Origin: JAJRXG01 sp038523965
Lineage (GTDB): Bacteria > Bacteroidota > Bacteroidia > Chitinophagales > Saprospiraceae
DNA: 13,720 bases
Direction of reading: 5' to 3'
Assembly (NCBI GenBank): GCA_038523965.1
Contig: JBCBIX010000076.1
Span: 1-13,720 of the forward strand
A program made the translations under genes and the position numbers. Each line of letters starts with the position of its first letter. Within the stretch, counting starts at the first letter, position 1. The notes beneath the pieces are model-generated. The model was given only the letters and a program-made list of their open reading frames with translations. It was not told where the DNA came from and did no database searches. Below, piece after piece: positions 7,841-13,720 of this stretch.

Positions 7841-8511
7841 CGACCATCATTTAGAATGAGACCATCGCTGACTCTAATCACACGTCGAGTGCGTGCAGCG
7901 ATGTCATCTTCGTGAGTGACAATGATCGTGGTCATGCCTTGATCATTAACAGACTTGAAGATGTCCATGACCTCGTGAGTTGTAGTAGAGTCAAGAGCAC
8001 CTGTTGGTTCATCTGCCAACAGCACCTTAGGTTCCGAGATGAGGGCTCTGGCTATGGCGACGCGTTGTTGCTGACCGCCAGAGAGTTGATTAGGATAGTG
8101 ATCAGCCCAGTCTTTTAGGCCTACTTTTTCCAAATATTCGACTGCTTTTTCCTGCCTTTCCTTACGTGGTACTTTTTGGTAATACAGTGGGAGGGCCACA
8201 TTTTCTGTAGCTGTCTTAAATGGAAGAAGATTAAATGATTGGAAAACGAATCCTATGAACCTATTTCTAAAAAAAGCGGCCTGTTTTTCACTTAGATCTT
8301 TATTAATCAATTGATCATTGAGACGATACTCACCTTTATCATACTCATCCAAAATACCCAAGATATTCAGCAGAGTAGACTTGCCAGATCCAGACGAACC
8401 CATGATGGATACGAAGTCACCATCCTCTATGGTTAGATCAATGCCCTTCAGGACGTGCAGACTTTGGGAACCAGTCTGATAGGATTTATGAATTCCAGAT
8501 AGTGTAATCAT
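7837..8511 (-). CDS. ABC transporter ATPase, MacB/LolD family
   Basis: The 224-residue ATPase powers the export system encoded by the next three genes. Walker A is GSSGSGKST at 38-46, the Q-loop glutamine is Q91 in FVFQSFNLLP, the ABC signature LSGGQQQR is at 143-150, Walker B VLLADE is at 163-168 followed by PTGALD, and the switch histidine is H200 in IIVTHED. FNLLPFKTATENVALPL is typical of the LolD/MacB branch of mechanotransmission-type ABC proteins rather than of importers. Length matches stand-alone LolD-like subunits. It is the first gene of the operon; 130 bases separate it from ald, and no strong promoter is seen there, only CATTTTTG (8552-8559, minus strand), one base off TAnnTTTG. 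Confidence 0.95.
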   Translation of the reverse strand: MITLSGIHKSYQTGSQSLHVLKGIDLTIEDGDFVSIMGSSGSGKSTLLNILGILDEYDKGEYRLNDQLINKDLSEKQAAFFRNRFIGFVFQSFNLLPFKTATENVALPLYYQKVPRKERQEKAVEYLEKVGLKDWADHYPNQLSGGQQQRVAIARALISEPKVLLADEPTGALDSTTTHEVMDIFKSVNDQGMTTIIVTHEDDIAARTRRVIRVSDGLILNDGR

Positions 8512-8551
8512 GGTCGGCTACTCGCGTGATTCGATAACGTGGACGCTCCCT

Positions 8552-8559
8552 CAAAAATG
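8552..8559 (-). promoter_or_regulatory. Weak candidate -7 box for the ABC export operon
   Basis: The minus-strand bases CATTTTTG differ at one position from TAnnTTTG and would give a leader of about 35 bases before the ATPase ATG. No TTG element sits at the expected distance. The rest of the 130-base interval (8512-8641) holds only short direct repeats ATGGATG at 8597-8603 and 8610-8616, 13 bases apart, which may be chance. Confidence 0.2.
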
Positions 8560-8641
8560 AATCTCCAGTGCGAGTAAGAACGAATAATATAGATCAATGG
8601 ATGCAGCCTATGGATGAATCGACCGCAACCTACTTAGGAGG

Positions 8642-9754
8642 CTACAAGACAGCGTCTACAGGTGTGTACTCCAGGTCAAACGCATCTGCAACTGCCTCGA
8701 AAACAACCTTTCCTTGAACAATATTGAGACCTTTAGCCAATCCTGCGTCATGCTTAGCGGCATCTCTCCATCCATGATTAGCGAGTTGAAGTCCTTGATT
8801 AAGCGTTGCGTTTGTGAGAGCCTGAGTGGAGGTGTAGGGTACCGCACCTGGCATATTTGCTACGCAATAGTGCACTACCCCATCGATCACAAATGTGGGA
8901 TCATCATGAGTGGTCGGAGTACATGTCTCGATGCAACCGCCCTGATCTACTGCGACATCTACTAACACGGCGCCGTCTAACATACCAGGCAGCATATCTC
9001 GCGTAATCAGCTTGGGAGCCTTGGCACCTGGGATCAATACTGCACCAATGATGAGATCGGCTCGTTGACTTAGGTGGCGTATGTTGTATGGGTTGCTGTA
9101 CATCGTGGAGACGTTAGGAGGTAACGTATCAGCGAGATATCTCAGGCGCTTCAAATTGATATCCATGAGGATCACATTGGCTCCAAGCCCTGCGGCCATC
9201 TTAGCTGCCTCTGTACCAACCACTCCAGCACCTAAGATCAACACTGATGCCGGAAGGACTCCAGCAACACCACCGAGCAGGATGCCACGACCCCCTTCCT
9301 GTCGCTCAAGGTACTTGGCGCCCTCTTGTACGGCCATGCGACCTGCTACTTCCGACATCGGAACTAATAATGGAAGTGATCCGTCAGGCGCTTCCACCGT
9401 CTCATACGCCAGACAGATCGACCCACTGTCTATCATTGCTTTAGTAAGTGCCTCACTACTGGCAAAATGGAAATAGGTGTACAGCAGCTGATCCTTCTTG
9501 ATGAGCGGATATTCATGTGCGATAGGTTCCTTCACCTTGATGATCATCTCAGCTCTATCATAGACATCCTCGATAGTGGGAAGAATCTCAGCACCAGCCT
9601 GTTGATAGGCATCGTTTAAAAATCCGCTTCCTGCCCCTGCTGCATCCTGGACATACACCTGATGACCTGAGGAGACGAATGCATTTACGCCTGCTGGGGT
9701 TAAGGCTACACGATTTTCACTTGGTTTGATTTCTTTGGGGACGCCGATGATCAT
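8642..9754 (-). CDS. ald: Alanine dehydrogenase
   Basis: This NAD-dependent enzyme interconverts L-alanine with pyruvate and ammonia. With the start at 9754 it has 370 residues, the usual family length, and begins MIIGVPKEIKPSENRVALTP. The catalytic and substrate residues known from the family are all at expected positions: R15, K75, H96 and D270. The dinucleotide-binding motif GAGVVG is at 175-180, with an acidic residue (D198) at the end of the second strand as expected for NAD. The frame is open 16 codons further upstream to an ATG at 9802, but that extension covers a strong promoter (9773-9802) and has no family similarity, so I reject it. It follows menD by 79 bases but probably has its own transcription start. 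A role in alanine catabolism or redox balancing is inferred. Confidence 0.95.
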   Translation of the reverse strand: MIIGVPKEIKPSENRVALTPAGVNAFVSSGHQVYVQDAAGAGSGFLNDAYQQAGAEILPTIEDVYDRAEMIIKVKEPIAHEYPLIKKDQLLYTYFHFASSEALTKAMIDSGSICLAYETVEAPDGSLPLLVPMSEVAGRMAVQEGAKYLERQEGGRGILLGGVAGVLPASVLILGAGVVGTEAAKMAAGLGANVILMDINLKRLRYLADTLPPNVSTMYSNPYNIRHLSQRADLIIGAVLIPGAKAPKLITRDMLPGMLDGAVLVDVAVDQGGCIETCTPTTHDDPTFVIDGVVHYCVANMPGAVPYTSTQALTNATLNQGLQLANHGWRDAAKHDAGLAKGLNIVQGKVVFEAVADAFDLEYTPVDAVL

Positions 9755-9772
9755 GGTGAAAGGATTTTGGAC

Positions 9773-9802
9773 CAAATTTAATGATCCACCATGCCTACTC
9801 AA
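9773..9802 (-). promoter_or_regulatory. Bacteroidota-type promoter for ald
   Basis: On the minus strand TTG (9800-9802) is followed after 19 bases by TAAATTTG (9773-9780). Both elements and the spacing fit the TTG-N17-23-TAnnTTTG consensus. A second TTG at 9804-9806 gives a 23-base spacing. The start of transcription would fall near 9767, about 13 bases before the ald ATG. Confidence 0.7.
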
Positions 9803-9833
9803 TCAATTCCACTTCATTTCTGATCGAAAAAAG

Positions 9834-11555
9834 TCAATCTGATTCAGCATCTGCTGGGCGAACCTTTGACTTGATATATGCGAAATAGTCTTTTAGAATC
9901 TGAATATTTAGTTCACGAGGTGTGAATATTTCTAAGATGACAGGGCCTACGTAGTCATGATTATAAATGATATCGAGTTGATCTGCCAAGCTCTTAGCAT
10001 CGGTAGCCGTTAGATAGTTAACATGGTAGGCCTCGGCGATTCCCTTTGCTGTGGTTACATGGTGAGCTTCGAAGTGTTTTTCAAATTGAGAGGTACGCTG
10101 CGGGCCTTTGACATAACGGAAGATATTCCCCCCTTCATTATTGATCATGATCACCCTCAGGTTATCACCTACATGATGATGCCAAAAGGCATTGCTATCA
10201 TAAAAAAAAGCGATATCACCAGTAACAAGAGTCACTACTTCGTCACAGACATATGCCGCTCCTGCTGCTGTAGATGTACATCCATCGATACCACTCACCC
10301 CTCTATTAGCGCGGTACTGTAGATCCATCCGCGTCTCGAAGAGCTGAGTATATCTCACTGGGGTACTACTTGCGATATGAAACTGTCCTCCCGGAACGCG
10401 CTCATGTATCGCATTCATCACCTGAAGGTCACACCACTCCACTTGATCGACATATACGTCATGAGCGCTTTTTGTATCAGCCTCTCGCCGTCTCCAATTG
10501 GCCATGAATCGTTGGTCTACACGATGGTCAACTTGTGAAACGATAGGAACCAACTCCTGAATCATCAGTGGCACATTCTGCGTAAGTGCACGATAAGTAT
10601 CGACATATTGATCTACGGGATCCACATGCCAGTGTTCTGCAATGTTCATGTCTCGTAGCATGAACCTGATCTTCTTGGATACGATCGGTCCAGCGCACGA
10701 GATCACCAACGAAGGAGTAAAGGCCGAATACTCCTCTGGGCCTATGCTATCGATCAGTCGATCTATCGAGCGATAGACCTTAGTGGCACAAACGTTGGAC
10801 GTGTTTTCGGTGAGTATAATGACATGTGATAAAGTTGACAAAGCCTCTATTGCACGATCAAAACGCTCTGACCTGGCACGCTGACCGATGATAACCAATA
10901 CACTATCATGTCTCGACCAGGCCTCTTTTAACTCATCAATGGCCGACTCAGGCAATACATTCTTACGCTGTATGGAAGTAACCACTTTGGGAGGTGAGAG
11001 CTCTTCGAGCTTTATAAGATCATACAGTGGCTCACGCATGGGGAAGTTCACATGCACAGGACCAGGTCCATCGATCATCGTCTCATCGACTGCTTGATTG
11101 ATGATCCTATCATTATACCAAAGGTGATCTCGCTGCTTGGCTTCACTCAATAACTGATAACTGCTCTTGATATAATTGGCATATACTTCATGCTGCCTCA
11201 TGGTCTGTCCAGCACGCTGATCGATCCATTCTGTAGGACGATCTGCCGTATAGATCAGTAGGGGGATCTTCTGATAGTAGGCCTCGACGATCGCTGGTGC
11301 ATAGTTAAGTGCAGCACTACCTGAAGTACAACACAGGATCACAGGAGACTGCAACTCCTGCGCCATACCCAGAGCAAAGAATCCAGCCACTCGTTCGTCG
11401 GGGATATTGAGACATGTGATGTTAGGATGTTCGTCTAATGATATGGTCAAAGGTGCATTGCGAGACCCCGGAGAGATCACGGCATACTTGATTCCTTTGG
11501 CTGCCGCGATTCTTACAGCATTGGCTACAGAAGTCTTCGCTGACAGTAGTGTCAT
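9834..11555 (-). CDS. menD: MenD, SEPHCHC synthase of menaquinone biosynthesis
   Basis: The 573-residue thiamine-diphosphate enzyme joins isochorismate with 2-oxoglutarate to form 2-succinyl-5-enolpyruvyl-6-hydroxy-3-cyclohexene-1-carboxylate. The N-terminal domain carries SPGSRNAPL (28-36), DERVAGFFALG (53-63) with catalytic glutamate E54, CTSGSAALNYAP (76-87) and TADRPTEW with R107 and then Q118. The C-terminal cofactor domain has NRGVSGIDGCTSTAAG (417-432), GDIAFF (447-452) and NNEGGNIF (472-479), which form the thiamine-diphosphate and Mg2+ site. Basic residues K294-K295 and R401 match substrate-binding positions of the E. coli enzyme. Its ATG overlaps the menF stop by ATGA, so the two consecutive pathway steps are translationally coupled. 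The length is slightly above the 556 residues of E. coli MenD. No other men genes are in the window. Confidence 0.96.
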   Translation of the reverse strand: MTLLSAKTSVANAVRIAAAKGIKYAVISPGSRNAPLTISLDEHPNITCLNIPDERVAGFFALGMAQELQSPVILCCTSGSAALNYAPAIVEAYYQKIPLLIYTADRPTEWIDQRAGQTMRQHEVYANYIKSSYQLLSEAKQRDHLWYNDRIINQAVDETMIDGPGPVHVNFPMREPLYDLIKLEELSPPKVVTSIQRKNVLPESAIDELKEAWSRHDSVLVIIGQRARSERFDRAIEALSTLSHVIILTENTSNVCATKVYRSIDRLIDSIGPEEYSAFTPSLVISCAGPIVSKKIRFMLRDMNIAEHWHVDPVDQYVDTYRALTQNVPLMIQELVPIVSQVDHRVDQRFMANWRRREADTKSAHDVYVDQVEWCDLQVMNAIHERVPGGQFHIASSTPVRYTQLFETRMDLQYRANRGVSGIDGCTSTAAGAAYVCDEVVTLVTGDIAFFYDSNAFWHHHVGDNLRVIMINNEGGNIFRYVKGPQRTSQFEKHFEAHHVTTAKGIAEAYHVNYLTATDAKSLADQLDIIYNHDYVGPVILEIFTPRELNIQILKDYFAYIKSKVRPADAESD

Positions 11556-12592
11556 ACGCTCTGCGTTTGCTCGATCGCCGAGAGTAGCGTCTGAGCCTTA
11601 AGTTCTGTCTCTTCCCATTCCTCTCGTGCTTCGGATTGGGCCGTTAGACCTCCGCCAAGGTAAAGTAGATACGCATTCTTCCAAATGCTCATAGATCGCA
11701 GATTCACATATAGCGCATGTTCATTATCAATGCCCCACGGACCTGTGTATCCGCAGTAGTCGCCGCGGTCATGATGCTCATACATCTTGATCCATTCGCG
11801 TGCATCATCTTGAGGAAGTCCACAGATGGCTGGACCAGGATGCAAGCGTTCAGATAGAATCCGCATGGAGGCCTCGCGATCGATGAAATATTCACTACAA
11901 ATATGCAGTACCTGTCCAGCTCGAACTGTATAGGGTCCTCTTTTTCGAAACGAAATAAAGGCATCCTCTAAGCGCCCTTCGACAAAGGTTTCAATCACAC
12001 GTTGTTCATGCTGTTCCTTGCTACCCCAAAAGGCATCCTTCAAGTCTTGCCCCTTATCCCGTTGTGTTCCAGCTAATGCCATCGTTCGATATGATCTCTC
12101 TGTCCGACGCAAAAGGACTTCCGGGGTCGCTCCACACCAATATCCTCGTCCAGGTACATGGTACAAGAAGACAAAAGCGCCGGGATACCGCATTTTAAGA
12201 TCAATAAATAGATCATAAACCTTACCTCGATATCGGGGGATGCGCTTGACCTTGGAGATCACAACTTTACCAAACTCATTTCTTCGGATCGCATCGATAG
12301 TTTCACGAGCTATTGACAAATAGTCTTCCTCCGACGTACTTACGACCTCCGTTCGTTCGCGCACATCACAGTGAAAAGGTGCATCATGAATAACGTGATC
12401 TGCTACTATAGAGGTCGGTTCTTGGCCTTTATGATCAAAAGACTGAATGAGATAAGCAGGTGACTGGGTAGGATGCGTCACCCATCCTCTATCCTCAGCA
12501 TATACGATAGTGTGCGACTTGGTACCAGGAAGGCTGTAGACGGCAAAGGCGTCTTTCTGTCGAAATCTGATCTCCTCCTGGTCTTTGTGCAT
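11552..12592 (-). CDS. menF: Isochorismate synthase (chorismate-binding family)
   Basis: This 346-residue protein should convert chorismate to isochorismate, the first committed step towards menaquinone. The chorismate-binding core includes FGKVVISKV (107-115) with K114 the probable catalytic base, ATPEVLLRR (155-163), MALAGTQ (171-177), KEQHEQRVI (192-200), LHPGPAICGLP (250-260), YCGYTGPWG (279-287) and GGGLTAQSEAREEWEETELK (313-332). The N-terminal domain is short compared with E. coli MenF (431 residues), giving a compact enzyme as is common in Bacteroidota. The usual H-L-x-T segment reads HICSEYF (230-236). Isochorismate synthase is chosen over salicylate or anthranilate synthases because menD follows with an ATGA overlap. 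The gene starts 39 bases after the ccmD-like gene and no clear separate promoter is visible. Confidence 0.9.
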   Translation of the reverse strand: MHKDQEEIRFRQKDAFAVYSLPGTKSHTIVYAEDRGWVTHPTQSPAYLIQSFDHKGQEPTSIVADHVIHDAPFHCDVRERTEVVSTSEEDYLSIARETIDAIRRNEFGKVVISKVKRIPRYRGKVYDLFIDLKMRYPGAFVFLYHVPGRGYWCGATPEVLLRRTERSYRTMALAGTQRDKGQDLKDAFWGSKEQHEQRVIETFVEGRLEDAFISFRKRGPYTVRAGQVLHICSEYFIDREASMRILSERLHPGPAICGLPQDDAREWIKMYEHHDRGDYCGYTGPWGIDNEHALYVNLRSMSIWKNAYLLYLGGGLTAQSEAREEWEETELKAQTLLSAIEQTQSV

Positions 12593-12631
12593 ACAGTTCG
12601 AACGCTTATTTAATTGAGAAGTTTGGAGAGA

Positions 12632-12802
12632 TCAGGTACGTAGATCAGCCTCCTCTTCTAACTTTTTAATGCGTTTCTCGAGGTAAAGCAGAAAAAATAC
12701 GATGCCGCCCAAAATGATTAACACACAGGCAATCACAGCGATCAGTTTGGACTCACCGGCGTAGTGATCTGTCACAAAAGCCAAGGGAAAAAGTCTACTC
12801 AT
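12632..12802 (-). CDS. ccmD: CcmD-like small membrane protein
   Basis: The 56-residue product has one membrane helix (about 20-41) followed by a charged, helical tail LEKRIKKLEEEADLRT. This topology, with the cytoplasmic basic/acidic tail, is that of CcmD, which in cytochrome c maturation helps release heme-loaded CcmE from CcmABC. Sequence conservation in this family is low, so the call rests on topology, size and position directly after ccmC. The start at 12802 is chosen because its ATG overlaps the ccmC stop (ATGA, 12799-12802); an alternative ATG at 12874 would add 24 residues lying entirely over the ccmC coding end. The N-terminal FPLAFVTDHYAGESK stretch is likely extracytoplasmic. Confidence 0.75.
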   Translation of the reverse strand: MSRLFPLAFVTDHYAGESKLIAVIACVLIILGGIVFFLLYLEKRIKKLEEEADLRT

Positions 12803-13720
12803 GAGTTCTGTAGATCTGAAGTAATGTAATGTAGCTGAAGTCGACGAATGCGAAAGACGATCGAGGATATCCAAACGCCAAGTATGGTGTAGCCTATAAT
12901 AGCTGGATAGAACACCATGCGGAGCGTGTGATCCATGTCTTCACCTCCTAACGCAGGATTACCACCATTGCCTGGGTGTAAGCTACTGGTCAACCTTGGA
13001 ATAATAAACACCAATGGGATCATGGCCATAAAGGCAAAGACATTATACACCGCACTAAGTCGCGCTCGCTGGTCATCCGAAGTGATTGATGACCTCAGTA
13101 TCGAATAAGCGAGATAGATGAGCATCGCCACAGCACTCAAGTTCAGCTTTGGATCATTCGTCCAATAGGTTCCCCAGGTGTAGCGCGCCCAAATCGATCC
13201 AGTAATCATCCCGGTGATACCCAATACCACTGCAACATGAGCAAATGAGGCTGCAACAGCATCATGGAGTAGATCTTTTGACCTCAAGTAAAGGATGCTA
13301 TATGTCAAGCTCACAATCAGCAAAACGAACATGGCCATCCAGATCGCAACATGAAAAAAGGTGTTCCGAATCGTCTCATAAAGAATGGATCTAAACGGAA
13401 AGGCAAAGGTCCATTCTGTGCCTTCCACAGGTAATTCTGTGATCCAATTAATGTGCTCATTAGATAGTGAAGTCTCGGACCGAGTAACCGTTATTGCAGA
13501 AGGCATCACTTGATATCCAGTCTGGCGATCATGAATAATCATAGAAAGATCCTCCACGGTCTGATTAGTAGACATGTAATGTGGTAAGGTTCCTGCTACC
13601 TGAAGGCGATTCCTATCGATCACATCGACCTCTGTTAACTCCAAAGTCTGACCAGATCCATACTTGAGGAATACTCTTACATCTTCTGGCTTCTCATATG
13701 CCGAATTGTAGGAAGTAATC
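12799..13720 (-). CDS. ccmC: CcmC/CcsA-type heme handling protein with long extracytoplasmic segment (5' end missing)
   Basis: About 306 residues are visible and the frame is open to the window edge; a TTG at 13644 is not a credible start. The conserved core has the tryptophan-rich heme motif WGTYWTND (13153-13176) and two histidines that match CcmC heme ligands, in FFHVAIW (codon 13351-13353) and SLHPGNGGNP (codon 12976-12978). About five membrane helices lie between 13377 and 12830. The protein binds heme at the outer face of the inner membrane and presents it to CcmE. Before ETIRN (13377) some 110 residues without a membrane helix are visible, with a beta-rich, IPT/Ig-like look (RVFLKYGSGQTLELTEVDVI). 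I infer that they form a long loop between the first and second helices. The first helix and ccmB would lie beyond 13720. Confidence 0.88.
   Translation of the reverse strand, partial: ITSYNSAYEKPEDVRVFLKYGSGQTLELTEVDVIDRNRLQVAGTLPHYMSTNQTVEDLSMIIHDRQTGYQVMPSAITVTRSETSLSNEHINWITELPVEGTEWTFAFPFRSILYETIRNTFFHVAIWMAMFVLLIVSLTYSILYLRSKDLLHDAVAASFAHVAVVLGITGMITGSIWARYTWGTYWTNDPKLNLSAVAMLIYLAYSILRSSITSDDQRARLSAVYNVFAFMAMIPLVFIIPRLTSSLHPGNGGNPALGGEDMDHTLRMVFYPAIIGYTILGVWISSIVFRIRRLQLHYITSDLQNS

Noticed and set aside
8597..8616. Direct repeat ATGGATG twice, 13 bases apart, upstream of the ABC operon
   Set aside because: Seven-base repeats of this kind occur by chance and no regulator or symmetry supports them.
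9755..9802. Sixteen-residue N-terminal extension of alanine dehydrogenase
   Set aside because: It overlaps a good promoter and precedes the conserved N-terminus MIIGVPKEIK, which gives the normal 370-residue length.
9826..9832. Run of A (T on the minus strand) just after the menD stop as a terminator
   Set aside because: No stable hairpin precedes it; only a 4-bp stem can be drawn.
12803..12874. Longer start for the CcmD-like protein at 12874
   Set aside because: The extra 24 codons overlap the ccmC coding end, whereas the ATG at 12802 gives the ATGA coupling seen at other junctions in the window.
13642..13644. TTG as the start of ccmC
   Set aside because: The frame continues without a stop to the window edge and the upstream residues fit the same extracytoplasmic domain, so the gene is truncated by the window.

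Overview
The window looks like ordinary chromosomal DNA from a member of the Bacteroidota, probably a marine Saprospira- or Cytophaga-like lineage. The placement is inference. It rests on promoter boxes of the Bacteroidota form TAnnTTTG, on start codons mostly without Shine-Dalgarno sequences, on a CcmC resembling the Bacteroidota type (motif SLHPGNGGNP), and on paired MacB-like permeases. Ten of eleven genes lie on the minus strand, so the window reads naturally from right to left. I see no tRNA, rRNA, insertion sequence, CRISPR array or phage gene, and no gene-free stretch above about 130 bases.

Right end (13720 to 9834, minus): a cytochrome c maturation and menaquinone block. A CcmC-type heme handling protein enters from outside the window. 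It carries an unusually long extracytoplasmic segment before its conserved core. It overlaps by ATGA with a small CcmD-like membrane protein. After 39 bases come isochorismate synthase (menF) and MenD, again joined by an ATGA overlap. These genes serve anaerobic or aerobic respiration: c-type cytochromes and the quinone pool. Alanine dehydrogenase (ald) follows with its own well-formed promoter at 9773-9802. That promoter also shows that the ald start is at 9754 and not further upstream.

Middle (8511 to 4062, minus): a four-gene export operon in the order ATPase, permease, second permease, periplasmic adaptor. It resembles a MacAB/LolCDE-type system in which the ATPase is a separate protein and two different FtsX-like permeases could form a heterodimer. 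No outer-membrane TolC-like partner is present in the window.

Left (4058 to 1): the only plus-strand gene, 3241-4035, encodes a lipoprotein with an extreme histidine/acid tract just after the lipidated cysteine. It converges on the export operon, and a perfect 9-bp hairpin lies at the junction. It diverges from a minus-strand set: dusB (tRNA dihydrouridine synthase), cca-type tRNA nucleotidyltransferase and a DMT/EamA-family transporter that runs off the left edge. The two divergent units each have the same TACATTTG box.

I did not find a convincing undescribed multi-gene system. The best leads are the enlarged CcmC loop, the His-rich lipoprotein and the shared divergent promoter architecture.
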